Of a stretch of 64,000 nt of DNA, positions 7,686 to 16,379 are shown piece after piece (the stretch's first letter is position 1; every line of letters starts with the position of its first letter). The stretch covers positions 558,001 through 622,000 of the forward strand of contig CAWCMK010000004.1 of assembly GCA_963796705.1 (NCBI GenBank), written 5' to 3'. Origin of the DNA: VRUE01 sp963796705. Its GTDB lineage: Bacteria > Actinomycetota > Thermoleophilia > Solirubrobacterales > 70-9. The notes beneath the pieces were generated by a model, which was given only the letters and a program-made list of their open reading frames with translations, searched no databases and was not told where the DNA came from. Position numbers and translations under genes: made by a program.

Positions 7686-9046
7686 GCGCTCTGGATCTCT
7701 CCCTGCGCGAGCAGGCTGCGGCCATCGCCGCCGGCGAGCTGGAGGTGGCCGAGCTGCTGGCGGCCTCCCTGGCCCGCATCGAGGAGCTAAATCCACAGCT
7801 GAACGCGATCGTCGAGACCTTCCCAGAGCACTCGCGCGAGATGCTCGATGGCACCCCCCGGGGACCGCTGTCTGGCGTTCCGCTGGTGATCAAGGACGAG
7901 TGGCCGCTGCCCTGGCGCGCCCAGCGCTTCGGCGCTGCTGAAATGTTGACCCCAACAGCGCCCGGCGAGTCGGGCCCCTACCGCGCCCTGCGCGACGCGG
8001 GCGCGACCATCGTCGGCGTCGGCAACATGCACGAGGCGGGTGGCGGCAGCACCGGCAACGTCTCGGTTTACGGGCCGGCCCGCAACCCCTGGGACCCCGA
8101 ACGCTGCCCCGGCGGCTCCTCGAGCGGACCGGCGGCGGCGGTCGCAGCCGGAATGGTGGCTGGCGCGGTCGGCGCCGACGGCATCGGCTCGATCCGGTTC
8201 CCAGCCGCCTACTGCGGCCTCACCGGGTTGAAGCCGACCTTTGGGCGCTCGGCGATGCAGGGCCACCACATGGCGGCCGTGACGACAATGATCGTCTCGG
8301 GGCCGCTCTGTCGCGACGCCGCCGACGCGCGCCTGCTCGGATCGGCGCTCTGCGGCGAGGACCTGGCGGCCGCATCACCCGCCGGCCTGAGGATTGGAGT
8401 CCTCCGGGACGAGGTCTCTGAGGATGTGGCGCCAGCCGTGCGAGACGCATGCGAGTCGGCGATCGAGGCGCTGCGCGAGGAGACCGGCGGAAAGACGATC
8501 GAGGTCGCCATCGATGACCTTCCCGCCGCGGCCCTCTCGGCCGTTCTGATCGCCAACACGGAGATCATGGGCGCGATCACACCCCAGCGGCTCAATCGGC
8601 TGAGTCCTGAGCTGAGCCCGCTCAACCGCGGCTTCGCCAAGTATCGGATGCTGTTTCCGGCCGCGGCGGCGGTGAAGGCGGCACGCGTGCGGACGCTGAT
8701 GCGCCGTCGCCTCGCAGCTCTGTTCTCGACCGTCGACGTGCTCGCCTGGCCGACGGTCCCTGCGGTTGCGCCGCCGCTGGCGGCCCCCCTGGTTGAGCTG
8801 CCCTCGGGCACCCTGACGGCCGACCAGGCCAATGTGCGCGGGGCCGGCCTCGCCAACCTGACTGGAATCCCAGCGATCTCGGTTCCTGTTGGCCTCTCCG
8901 GATCGTTGCCAATCGGGCTGCAACTGCAGGCGGCGTGGGGACGCGACGAGCTGCTGCTGGACGCTGCCGAAGCGCTCGAGCGGGCCAACGGCCGTGAGTG
9001 GGTCGAGCGGCGGCCGCCGCTCTCCAGCGGCCGGGTTGAGGCCTGA
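7682..9046 (+). CDS. Amidase-signature family hydrolase
   Basis: A 454-residue enzyme expected to hydrolyse a carboxamide through a Ser-cisSer-Lys triad. The Lys lies in PLVIKDEW near residue 73, the Gly/Ser-rich signature is GGSSSGPAAAVAAG, and the nucleophile loop is GADGIGSIRFPAAYCG, with Gly-Ile-Gly-Ser in place of the common Thr-Gly-Gly-Ser. The C-terminal part ends in the usual GIPAISVPVGLSGSLPIGLQ strand set. It is not GatA, since no gatB or true gatC is nearby. It starts with TTG in a TTGA overlap with the small partner gene and is followed after three bases by the ABC ATPase gene, so the substrate may relate to the exporter. Confidence 0.92.
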   Translation: MSALDLSLREQAAAIAAGELEVAELLAASLARIEELNPQLNAIVETFPEHSREMLDGTPRGPLSGVPLVIKDEWPLPWRAQRFGAAEMLTPTAPGESGPYRALRDAGATIVGVGNMHEAGGGSTGNVSVYGPARNPWDPERCPGGSSSGPAAAVAAGMVAGAVGADGIGSIRFPAAYCGLTGLKPTFGRSAMQGHHMAAVTTMIVSGPLCRDAADARLLGSALCGEDLAAASPAGLRIGVLRDEVSEDVAPAVRDACESAIEALREETGGKTIEVAIDDLPAAALSAVLIANTEIMGAITPQRLNRLSPELSPLNRGFAKYRMLFPAAAAVKAARVRTLMRRRLAALFSTVDVLAWPTVPAVAPPLAAPLVELPSGTLTADQANVRGAGLANLTGIPAISVPVGLSGSLPIGLQLQAAWGRDELLLDAAEALERANGREWVERRPPLSSGRVEA

Positions 9047-9049
9047 GCC

Positions 9050-10015
9050 GTGGCGGCAATCGAGGTCGAGGGGCTGCAACGAGCCTTCGAGGAGGTGCTC
9101 GCGGTGCAGGGCGTCGATCTCGAGGTTGCCGAGGGGGAAATCTACGGTTTCCTGGGCCCCAACGGTGCGGGAAAGACGACAACCGTGAGGATGCTGACGA
9201 CACTACTGCTGCCGACCAGCGGCCGGGCAACGGTAGGGGGACACGATGTCGTCACGGAAGCCCGTTCGGTGCGGCGCACAATCGGCGTCGCCCTGCAGGA
9301 GGCGGCACTGGACCCGCTGATGACAGGTCGCGAGCTGATCCGGCTGCAGGCGACCCTGCAGGGAATTCCGACCAGGGAGGGACGCCGTCGCTCCGACGAA
9401 CTGCTCGAGCGGGTCGACCTCATCGAGGCGGCAGATCGCCGCGTCGGGGGCTACTCGGGTGGCATGCAGCGACGACTCGACCTCGCCGCGGCACTCGTCC
9501 ATCGACCCCGCGTCCTCTTCCTCGACGAGCCGACCACCGGCCTGGACCCGGTCAGCCGCAAGACGATCTGGGAGGAGGTTCGGGCGCTAAACGAAGCCGG
9601 TACGACCGTCTTCCTGACGACCCAGTACCTCGAGGAGGCCGATCAACTCGCCGACAACGTCGGGATCATCGACAGGGGACTGATGGTCGCGGAGGGCAGT
9701 CCGGACTCGCTAAAGGCTTCGATCGGCGACCCCCACATCCGGCTCACCCTCGAGGAGGGGACGATCCCCGAGGCCGAGCGCATCTGCGCCGGAGTCGGGC
9801 GTCTGCTGCCGCCGACCGACGGCAAAACCGTCCTCGTCGAGGTCGCGGGGGGCGCCGCGGACATCCCGCGTGTGGTCCGCAGCCTTGACGACGCCGGGAT
9901 CGAGGTCGCCTCGCTGGAACTCGTGCAGCCGACACTCGACGACGTCTTCGTGGCGACCACCGGGCATCACCTGCAGGGCGAGGATCAGGCGCAACCCGAG
10001 CCCATCGAGAGTTGA
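9050..10015 (+). CDS. ABC exporter ATP-binding protein, DrrA type
   Basis: A 321-residue ATPase that drives the two permeases encoded next to it. Walker A is GPNGAGKTT (about residues 36-44), the signature is YSGGMQRRLDLA, Walker B is RVLFLDEPTTGLDP and the switch His is replaced by Gln in LTTQYLEEADQLAD, as is normal for the daunorubicin-resistance DrrA subfamily. After residue 220 comes the DrrA-type C-terminal extension with two beta-rich repeats. It starts with GTG 9050. Its stop lies inside the region of the next start, consistent with one polycistronic mRNA. The transported compound cannot be told from sequence. Confidence 0.95.
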   Translation: MAAIEVEGLQRAFEEVLAVQGVDLEVAEGEIYGFLGPNGAGKTTTVRMLTTLLLPTSGRATVGGHDVVTEARSVRRTIGVALQEAALDPLMTGRELIRLQATLQGIPTREGRRRSDELLERVDLIEAADRRVGGYSGGMQRRLDLAAALVHRPRVLFLDEPTTGLDPVSRKTIWEEVRALNEAGTTVFLTTQYLEEADQLADNVGIIDRGLMVAEGSPDSLKASIGDPHIRLTLEEGTIPEAERICAGVGRLLPPTDGKTVLVEVAGGAADIPRVVRSLDDAGIEVASLELVQPTLDDVFVATTGHHLQGEDQAQPEPIES

Positions 10016-10020
10016 GCGCC

Positions 10021-10800
10021 ATGGCGATGAATCTGCGAGTCGTGCGGGCGCTGGGCTGGCGCTCGGTCAAGCAGACGTTTCGCCGACCGCAGCTGATGGC
10101 GCCGATCATCGTTTTCCCGACGCTGCTGCTCGCGGTGCAGACCGGCGGCGCGGGCGGCGCTGTCGAACTTCCCGGCTTCCCGCCAGTGCAGAGCTTCCTT
10201 CAGTTCATGCTCGCCGGGGCGGTGATGCAATCGCTGATTCTGGCCGGGAACAGCGGCGCAATCGCGCTGGCGATCGAAATCGAAACCGGCTTCACGGACC
10301 GGCTTCTGGCCTCGCCGATCGCGCGCTTCACCATCGTCCTCGGACGCCTCGCGGGAACCGCAGCACTGGCGGTTCTGGGAACCCTCTGGTTCCTGACGAT
10401 CGGGCTCGTCTTCGGGGCGCCGATCGAAGGCGGCCCTTGGGGCGCCCTGGTGTCCCTGGTGATCGCCGCCGCCGCCTCACTTGCGATCGGCGGAATCATC
10501 GCCGCGGTCGCCCTGCGGACCGGCAACACCAGCGTCGTGCAGGGGCTCTTCCCGCTGGTCTTCGTCGTCCTCTTCCTCTCAAGCGCCTTCTTCCCCCAGG
10601 CGCTGATGGTCGAGCCGGCCAAGTCGATCGCCCTCTATAACCCGCTGAGCTACATCGTCGAAGGTATCCGCGAGCCGATCATTTCCGGCGTCAGCGCCGC
10701 CGACGTCCGCGACGCCGCCCTGGCAATCGCGGGGATCGCCGTCCTCAGCGCCATTCTCAGCTCACGAGCGCTGCGCTACCGACTGAGGACGGGCGGATGA
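10021..10800 (+). CDS. ABC-2 type permease, DrrB-like (first of two)
   Basis: A 259-residue membrane protein of the ABC-2 exporter class with about six hydrophobic segments. It begins with a short cytoplasmic amphipathic helix (RVVRALGWRSVKQTFRRPQL) and contains the EIETGFTDRLLASPIARF coupling region and NPLSYIVEGIREPI near the end, both usual in DrrB-like proteins. I prefer ATG 10021; a TTG at 10012 would overlap the ATPase stop as TTGA, an arrangement used by several other genes here. It ends in an ATGA overlap with the second permease gene. Confidence 0.92.
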   Translation: MAMNLRVVRALGWRSVKQTFRRPQLMAPIIVFPTLLLAVQTGGAGGAVELPGFPPVQSFLQFMLAGAVMQSLILAGNSGAIALAIEIETGFTDRLLASPIARFTIVLGRLAGTAALAVLGTLWFLTIGLVFGAPIEGGPWGALVSLVIAAAASLAIGGIIAAVALRTGNTSVVQGLFPLVFVVLFLSSAFFPQALMVEPAKSIALYNPLSYIVEGIREPIISGVSAADVRDAALAIAGIAVLSAILSSRALRYRLRTGG

Positions 10801-11594
10801 ACGGGCTTGCGGAAGCGCCGGCCTCGGTCTGGCGGACCAATCTGGCGACGATCGCGGCGCTCGCCTCGCGCGCAAGGAATGAGATTGTGCGGGTTCCTGC
10901 GGCGGCGATCCCAGGCGTGCTTGCGCCGACGATCTTCTTCTTGGGGATCAACGGCGTATTCGGCTCGCTGACCAACCTGACGGGATTCAACGCCGAAAGC
11001 TATGCGGCCTTCACCGTCCCGGTCAGCATGCTGCAGGGGGCCGGCTTCACCGGCGCTGCCGCCGGCGTCAACTTGGCGCGCGACATCGAACAGGGTTGGC
11101 TGGACCGCCTGCTTGTTTCACCCGCTCCGCGTTGGGTGCTGCTCTCCAGCACCGTGATCGCCGCCGGCGCCCGCTCGCTGATCCCGGCAACCTTCGTCTT
11201 CTTTGTCGGGCTGGTCATCGGCGCCGGCTTCCCCGGCCTCGACGGCCTGCTGATCGCCTACCTGATGGTCATCCTGATCGCCGCCTTCGCCTCCTGCTGG
11301 GGTGCCTTGCTGGCGCTGCATTTCAAGACCCAGTCGGCCTCGCCGTTGATGCAGGCCGGAATGCTGGCACTGGTCTTTCTGACTCCCGCATACGCACCGC
11401 TGGTGCTGCTGCAGGGCTGGCTTCACGACGTCGCCCAGGTGAACCCGATGACGCAGGTCATCGAAGCCGCGCGACAGGGGTTCGTCGGAGCCGTCTCTTG
11501 GAAGGACACCTGGCCCGGCCTGCTCTCGGCGAGTGCGCTGTTCCTTCTCGTCGGTTCCCTGGCGCTGCGTGAGATGCGTCGCACGGCGCTTTGA
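10797..11594 (+). CDS. ABC-2 type permease (second of two)
   Basis: A 265-residue membrane protein with about six hydrophobic segments, related to the previous permease: compare DIEQGWLDRLLVSPAPRWVL with the matching region of its neighbour and the shared NPMTQVIEAARQGFVG segment near the end. Two different permease chains with one ATPase imply a heterodimeric channel. Its ATG overlaps the stop of the first permease (ATGA), which should keep the two subunits at equal levels. Substrate unknown; the neighbouring amidase and glycoside hydrolase may act on the cargo or on a precursor. Confidence 0.92.
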   Translation: MNGLAEAPASVWRTNLATIAALASRARNEIVRVPAAAIPGVLAPTIFFLGINGVFGSLTNLTGFNAESYAAFTVPVSMLQGAGFTGAAAGVNLARDIEQGWLDRLLVSPAPRWVLLSSTVIAAGARSLIPATFVFFVGLVIGAGFPGLDGLLIAYLMVILIAAFASCWGALLALHFKTQSASPLMQAGMLALVFLTPAYAPLVLLQGWLHDVAQVNPMTQVIEAARQGFVGAVSWKDTWPGLLSASALFLLVGSLALREMRRTAL

Positions 11595-11614
11595 ACGGAG
11601 CGGGCGCAGCGTCT

Positions 11615-12781
11615 ATGGCGGAGCGGGTTCTGCGCTCCAACTGGCTTGAGGGCAAGCGCGACGGCGTCCCCTACCGCTACACCCGCCCCAGCCCGCGCCG
11701 TTACCCATGGCAGTGGTTCTGGGATTCCTGCTTCGCGGCGATCGTCTGGCGTCGCTATGAGCCCGCGCGCCCGCGCGCCGAGCTGGAGAGCCTGCTCGCC
11801 GCCCAGCGGCCGGACGGGTTCATCGGCCACACGATCTTCTGGCACCGGCCCGTCACCTGGTCGCGGCTTCCCTACTACAACGTCCGCTCTCGCAGCGCGA
11901 TCCAGACCGAGACGATCCAGCCGCCGCTGCTCCCCTGGGCATGGAGAATCGCGATCGGGGACCCGGCCGCCGAGCCCCGAATCGTCGCCCAGCGCGACTG
12001 GTTGGAGGCCAACCGTGACCTTGAAGGCGACGGACTGCTGTGGATCGTGCAGCCGGATGAGTCGGGTCTTGACGCCTCGCCCAAGTTCGACCCAGTTTGG
12101 GGTCGCCGGGCAAACGGGCGGCTCGGGTTTCCGCTGCTCGTGAACCGCAATCGCAGTTTCGGTTTCAATGCACGCAGAATCCGCGACCGTGGCGGGCCCG
12201 TCCTTTGCGAGGTACTCGTCAACACGATCTGGTCGCTCTCCCAGCAGGCGTTGGGACGGGCCTCCCCCACCCCTGCACTGGTCGAGCGTCTCTGGGATGA
12301 GCGGCGCGGCTATTTCGTCGACGAGGCCGCGCCCGAGGGCAGACGCCCCGACGTGCTCACCTGGGCGGCGCTGGCACCGCTCGTCCTGCCCGACCTGCCC
12401 GAGGAGCTCGGGCGACGGATGGTCGAGCAGCATCTGCTCGTGAGAAGCGAGTTCATGACCCCCGTCGCGCCGCCCTCTGTGGCCGCCCGTGAACCGAGTT
12501 ACCGTCCCGACGGAGGTGGCGGCCTGATCCGTCGCTACTGGCGGGGGCCGACCTGGGTCAACTCCACCTGGATGGTGTGGATGGGCCTGCAGCGCCTCGG
12601 TTATCAAGAGCAGGCCGATCGGCTCTCCGCCGGAGTGATCGGGGCGGTCTTGCGCGAAGGACTGCGCGAGTACTACGACCCCCGCGATGGAGCCGGCCTC
12701 GGCGTCACCGACTTCGCCTGGTCGGCGCTGGTCGCCGAGCTGGCCGATCCGGACGCGGCCTCAGCGCGAAGCTATTTGTAG
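11615..12781 (+). CDS. GH63-family glycoside hydrolase, mannosylglycerate/glucosylglycerate hydrolase-like
   Basis: About 388 residues from ATG 11615; a TTG at 11591 would overlap the permease stop as TTGA. It has the (alpha/alpha)6-barrel motifs of GH63 enzymes that cleave mannosylglycerate or glucosylglycerate: YPWQWFWDSCFAAI near the N-terminus, QTETIQPPLLPWAW in the middle and WRGPTWVNSTWMVWMGLQ near the C-terminus, with the acidic residues Asp (FWDS) and Glu (TETIQ) available. Family members of this size are known from Thermus, Rubrobacter and mycobacteria, where they recycle compatible solutes. The exact substrate is inferred. It is the last gene of the plus-strand operon, and its 3' end overlaps the 3' end of infA by ten bases. 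Confidence 0.85.
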   Translation: MAERVLRSNWLEGKRDGVPYRYTRPSPRRYPWQWFWDSCFAAIVWRRYEPARPRAELESLLAAQRPDGFIGHTIFWHRPVTWSRLPYYNVRSRSAIQTETIQPPLLPWAWRIAIGDPAAEPRIVAQRDWLEANRDLEGDGLLWIVQPDESGLDASPKFDPVWGRRANGRLGFPLLVNRNRSFGFNARRIRDRGGPVLCEVLVNTIWSLSQQALGRASPTPALVERLWDERRGYFVDEAAPEGRRPDVLTWAALAPLVLPDLPEELGRRMVEQHLLVRSEFMTPVAPPSVAAREPSYRPDGGGGLIRRYWRGPTWVNSTWMVWMGLQRLGYQEQADRLSAGVIGAVLREGLREYYDPRDGAGLGVTDFAWSALVAELADPDAASARSYL

Positions 12782-12990
12782 CGGTAGGTGATGCGTCCGC
12801 GATCGAGGTCGTAGGGTGAGAGCTCGATCTTGACCCGGTCCCCGGGGAGGATGCGGATGTAGTGGCGGCGCATCTTTCCCGAGATGTGGCCAAGCACGTC
12901 GTGCCCGTTGTCGAGTTTGACGCGGAACATCGTGTTGGGGAGGGCCTCGGTGATCTCGCCCTCCATCTCGATCTTCTCCTCTTTGGCCAT
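12772..12990 (-). CDS. infA: Translation initiation factor IF-1
   Basis: A 72-residue S1-like OB-fold protein that occupies the ribosomal A site during initiation. It has full family length and the conserved stretches MEGEITEALPNTMFRVKL, GHISGKMRRHYIRILPGD and the C-terminal RITYRYK. It is separated from the rpmJ-rpsM-rpsK-rpsD-rpoA genes that usually follow it: on its strand the next ORF is absent, and its 3' end runs ten bases into the oppositely directed GH63 gene. Transcripts from the two convergent genes therefore overlap. Confidence 0.98.
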   Translation of the reverse strand: MAKEEKIEMEGEITEALPNTMFRVKLDNGHDVLGHISGKMRRHYIRILPGDRVKIELSPYDLDRGRITYRYK

Positions 12991-13031
12991 GCGACCGCCA
13001 GGGTACCTGACAAGGTGGCTTCGGGCCGCGC

Positions 13032-13808
13032 CTAGCGCCCCTCGAAACTCGCCTTGCCGGGGCCCTCGTCAAGGAACGTGCGAACCGCGCGCCTCAGGTC
13101 CTCGGTCGCAAACAGGGCGCCCGAGACTGCCGGGGTTTCGGCGTCGGCCCGCTCAACGCCACCCTCGAGATAGGCGCGCACCAAGCGCTTGGTGGCCGCG
13201 TGGGCCCTGGTTGGTCCCCGGGACAGCCTCTGGGCGAAGCGCATGCCCTCCTCAAGGAGCTCTTCATCGCCAACCACCCGGTTGACGACGCCCCAGCGCT
13301 CCAGGGTCGCAGCATCGTAAAGGCCTCCGGTCATCACGAACTCGCGCGCCCGTCCCGGCCCGGCGCGCTCGGCCATCCGCTGTGTGCCGCCAGCGCCCGG
13401 GGTGAGTCCGACGACCGCCTCGACCAGGCCGAAGCGAGCCGACTCGCTGGCCCAGATCATGTCGCAGCCGAGCGAAACCTCAAGTCCGGCGGTCAGGCAG
13501 AGACCGTGGACCAAGGCCAGCGTCGGGATCGGCAGCGCCTCGAGCCTTTGCACCCCGGCGACAAGTGCGGCGAACATCTCACCACCGTCCTTCGGGGTGG
13601 TGCCGTCGAAGACCTTGACGTCGGCGCCGCCGGTGAAGAGATCGCCTTCGGCCCGCCAGACGAGCGCCCGTGCGTCGGAGCGCTCGACTTCGATGACCCG
13701 CGCCTCGAGCGCTTGGAAGGCCTCCCGCCCGAACAGGTTCAGCGGCGGGTCATCAAGAATCAGGACCGCGACCGCACCCTCTCGCTCCAACCGCACCGGA
13801 TCCGCCAT
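13032..13808 (-). CDS. Enoyl-CoA hydratase/isomerase family protein
   Basis: A 258-residue crotonase-fold enzyme. The N-terminal pattern LEREGAVAVLILDDPPLNLF is typical, the first oxyanion-hole segment is VWRAEGDLFTGGADVKVF, and the second is LVHGLCLTAGLEVSLGCDMIWASESARFG, shown here only as GLCLTAGLEVSLGCD. The usual catalytic Glu of hydratases lies in GLVEAVVGLTPGAGGTQR, where Glu and Gly-Gly-Thr are kept. It should hydrate or isomerise an enoyl-CoA in fatty acid or amino acid breakdown; the exact substrate is open. No partner beta-oxidation gene is nearby. Gap to the upstream cca gene is 35 bases. Confidence 0.92.
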   Translation of the reverse strand: MADPVRLEREGAVAVLILDDPPLNLFGREAFQALEARVIEVERSDARALVWRAEGDLFTGGADVKVFDGTTPKDGGEMFAALVAGVQRLEALPIPTLALVHGLCLTAGLEVSLGCDMIWASESARFGLVEAVVGLTPGAGGTQRMAERAGPGRAREFVMTGGLYDAATLERWGVVNRVVGDEELLEEGMRFAQRLSRGPTRAHAATKRLVRAYLEGGVERADAETPAVSGALFATEDLRRAVRTFLDEGPGKASFEGR

Positions 13809-13843
13809 CTTTTCCTCCAGTCGCCCTTGCCGCCTGCCTGAGC

Positions 13844-15265
13844 CTACCCGCGCAGCCGGCGAGCCAGGGCCACGGCCTGCTCTCTGTCCTGCACCTCGCC
13901 GGCGTACTGGGCCGCCTCCAGCTCCGCCAGGAGCTCGCCGAGCTCCGGTCCCTCCGGGATCCCGAGCTCGGCCGCCAGGTCATCCCCGCGCAGCAGCGGA
14001 CGCGGGGGGCCGTCGCGACGCCAATCCAGCGCGGCCGCGAGCATCGCCCGCGCAAGGTCGAGATGCGCCTGGACTGCCTCTTCAGTCGCAAACGGTCCGC
14101 TGCCCCGGGCGGAGAGCCGATCGGCGACGGTCAGCAGCGTGACGTCCACACCCACCGGTTCGGTCGCCCGCAGGTACTCGTGCACCCGGCGGGGCGGCAG
14201 CGGTGCCTCGTGGACGAGAAAGCCGAGGCGCAGGTGGTGGGCAGTGAGCGCCTGCAGATGCGCGGTCAGAGCGCGACTGGCGCGGAGGCGGGTGCAGATC
14301 TCGCCCACGATGCCAACCCCCTGGTGATCGTGTCCGATGAAGGTGACAAAGCCCCCCCTCTCGCCGCGTGTTTGCGGCTTGGCGATGTCGTGCAGCAGCG
14401 CTCCGAAGCGCAGCGCTGTGCCACGGGTCATCTCGTCCGCAAGTGGCTCCTCAAGCAGGGCCGACACCTCAGCCGCACGCTCGCCGGCAAAACGGGGCAA
14501 GTCGGCCTCGACCGTGAGGGTCTGTTCCAGGACGGCGATCGTGTGACCGTGCACGTCGAGGTGGTGATTGGGGCCCTGCTCGACGCCTCGCAGGGCGGCG
14601 ACCTCGGGCAGCACGACCTCGGTCAGCTCGAGCTCATCGAGCAGGGCAAGGCCGCGCAACGGGTCCGAGCCGCCGAGCAGCCCGCGCAACTCGGCCAGCC
14701 TACGCTCGCCGGCAGGCTCGGCTGCGCGGCCGGCTTCGGCGCGGGCGAGCTCCGTCGTGGCTGAGTCGATCGCAAACTCGAGCTCGGCCGCGAGCCTTGC
14801 GGCGCGCATCAGCCGCAGCGGATCCGCAGCGAAGCTGCGCTCACCGACGACCCGCAGCACCCGCCGTTCCAGATCGACAAGGCCGCCATGAGGATCAATC
14901 GGCCGACCGCCCCCGAGCGGCACCGCCACGGCGCCAATCGTGAAGTCCCTCACGGCGAGGTCGGACTCGATCGAGCCGCCGCGAAGCGCGGTCAGATCGA
15001 CCTGCCAGTTCCCGCCGCGATCGGCCACGCGCCAAATCGAGAACTCCGAGGAAAGCTCGAAGGCGTGGGCCTCGCCGGCTGCGGCAAGGCGACCGGCGGC
15101 CTGGCCGGGGTCGCCCGAAGTGGCCAGATCGAGGTCGGTGACGGGACGGCCGAGCGCCGCATCGCGGACCGCGCCGCCGACGATCCAGGCGGGCGGCCCG
15201 TCGGCCAGCGCGGTTCTCGCGATCGCGACCGCGCGCGAGGCCCCGAGCCGCTCGTCGAGCGCCAT
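13844..15265 (-). CDS. cca: CCA-adding tRNA nucleotidyltransferase
   Basis: A 473-residue class II nucleotidyltransferase that adds or repairs the 3' CCA of tRNA. The head domain shows WIVGGAVRDAALGR (27-40) and the metal-binding pair DLD at 44-46; the template-type motif is DPLRLMRAARLAAEL. A C-terminal HD domain is present (LLHDIAKPQTRGERGG and IGHDHQGV), as in long bacterial CCA enzymes. Without activity data an A-only or CC-only enzyme cannot be excluded, but a single copy in a window this size gives no hint of splitting. Its ATG shares one base with the alr stop codon. Confidence 0.93.
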   Translation of the reverse strand: MALDERLGASRAVAIARTALADGPPAWIVGGAVRDAALGRPVTDLDLATSGDPGQAAGRLAAAGEAHAFELSSEFSIWRVADRGGNWQVDLTALRGGSIESDLAVRDFTIGAVAVPLGGGRPIDPHGGLVDLERRVLRVVGERSFAADPLRLMRAARLAAELEFAIDSATTELARAEAGRAAEPAGERRLAELRGLLGGSDPLRGLALLDELELTEVVLPEVAALRGVEQGPNHHLDVHGHTIAVLEQTLTVEADLPRFAGERAAEVSALLEEPLADEMTRGTALRFGALLHDIAKPQTRGERGGFVTFIGHDHQGVGIVGEICTRLRASRALTAHLQALTAHHLRLGFLVHEAPLPPRRVHEYLRATEPVGVDVTLLTVADRLSARGSGPFATEEAVQAHLDLARAMLAAALDWRRDGPPRPLLRGDDLAAELGIPEGPELGELLAELEAAQYAGEVQDREQAVALARRLRG

Positions 15266-16377
15266 CAGACCGCCTCGCGCGGAACCCGGGCAGATATCCC
15301 GCAGCTGACCTCGTAGTTGATCGTGCCCAACCGACGGGCGACCTCCTCGGCGCTGATCGCCCCAGCGCCCTGCCTGCCGATCAGGACCGCCTCATCGCCC
15401 GGCTCGACGTCGGACCCAGCTCCCAGATCAACGGTCAGGTTGTCCATCGAGACCGTGCCGACGAGCGGGTGGCGGCGGCCGCGGATCAGGATCTCCGCAT
15501 TGTTCGAGAGCCCGCGGCGCACTCCGTCGCCATAGCCGAGCGGCAGGACCCCGACGAGAGTCTCCCGCTCAGCCCTCCAGGTCTGCCCGTAACCGGCCGA
15601 GTCCCCCTGGGAGAAGCGCTTGACGTCGGCAACGTAGGAGTGCAGCGAGAGGGCGGGTGCCAGGCCCCGCTCGGCAGCGTCCCCCTGGAAGGGATCAAGC
15701 CCATAGACGGCGATCCCGCAGCGTGCCATGTCGAAATGCGAGCGGGGCTCGCGGAAGACGGCAGCGCTGTTGGCTGCGTGCACAACCAGGTCCGGAGATA
15801 GCGAGCGAACCACCTCGGCGAGAGCCGAGAAGCGCTCGAGCTGCTCGTCAAAGAAAGCTGAATCGGGCTCATCCGCGGTGGCGAAATGGGTCCAGAAACC
15901 GGCGAGCTCGAGATCGGGATCCTCCCCGCAGGCGCGCACCAGGCCGAGAACCTCTTCAGGATCGCGATCGCCGAGGCGACCCATGCCCGTGTCGTACTTG
16001 ACGTGGACTCGCGCCGGGCGCCCGGCGGCGCGGGCGCGGTCCGCGACAAGGTGGCTGAATCCCTGCCGCCACAGCGCGATCTCCGAGCCGGCCGCCAAAG
16101 CGGCGTCGAGGTCTCCCTCGTTGAGGGCCCCCATCGTCAGCAAGGGCACATGTGGGAAACGCCTGCCGACCTGGGCGGCCTCGACCCCGGTCGCAACCGC
16201 GAGCCGCGTCGCTCCACCGGCCAGCGCCGCCTCCGCGCTGATATCGGCACCGTGACCGTAACCGTCGGCCTTGACGACCGCGCAGAGCTCCGCCCCTCCG
16301 CTCAGCGTCGCCTTGAGCTGCACGCAGTTGCGCTCGATCGCGCCCACGTCGATCCGGGCGAGCGCCCGCGCGGCCAT
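15265..16377 (-). CDS. alr: Alanine racemase
   Basis: A 370-residue fold-type III PLP enzyme that interconverts L- and D-alanine for peptidoglycan. The PLP lysine is Lys36 in AVVKADGYGHGA, and the second catalytic base, Tyr, is in SAGYGQTWRAE, with GVLPLGYGDGVRRGL following. The C-terminal beta domain contains VGTVSMDNLTVDLG and ends GISARVPREAV. Full family length. It sits between a CBS-domain gene (2-base gap) and cca in the glmS-to-cca cluster, so cell-wall precursor genes glmS, glmM and alr are close together here. Confidence 0.97.
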   Translation of the reverse strand: MAARALARIDVGAIERNCVQLKATLSGGAELCAVVKADGYGHGADISAEAALAGGATRLAVATGVEAAQVGRRFPHVPLLTMGALNEGDLDAALAAGSEIALWRQGFSHLVADRARAAGRPARVHVKYDTGMGRLGDRDPEEVLGLVRACGEDPDLELAGFWTHFATADEPDSAFFDEQLERFSALAEVVRSLSPDLVVHAANSAAVFREPRSHFDMARCGIAVYGLDPFQGDAAERGLAPALSLHSYVADVKRFSQGDSAGYGQTWRAERETLVGVLPLGYGDGVRRGLSNNAEILIRGRRHPLVGTVSMDNLTVDLGAGSDVEPGDEAVLIGRQGAGAISAEEVARRLGTINYEVSCGISARVPREAV

Positions 16378-16379
16378 GC

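Noticed and set aside
7682..9046. Glutamyl-tRNA amidotransferase subunit A (gatA)
   Set aside because: No gatB nearby, the small partner is not a clear GatC, and the nucleophile loop deviates (GADGIGS). A general amidase with an AtzG-like partner fits better.
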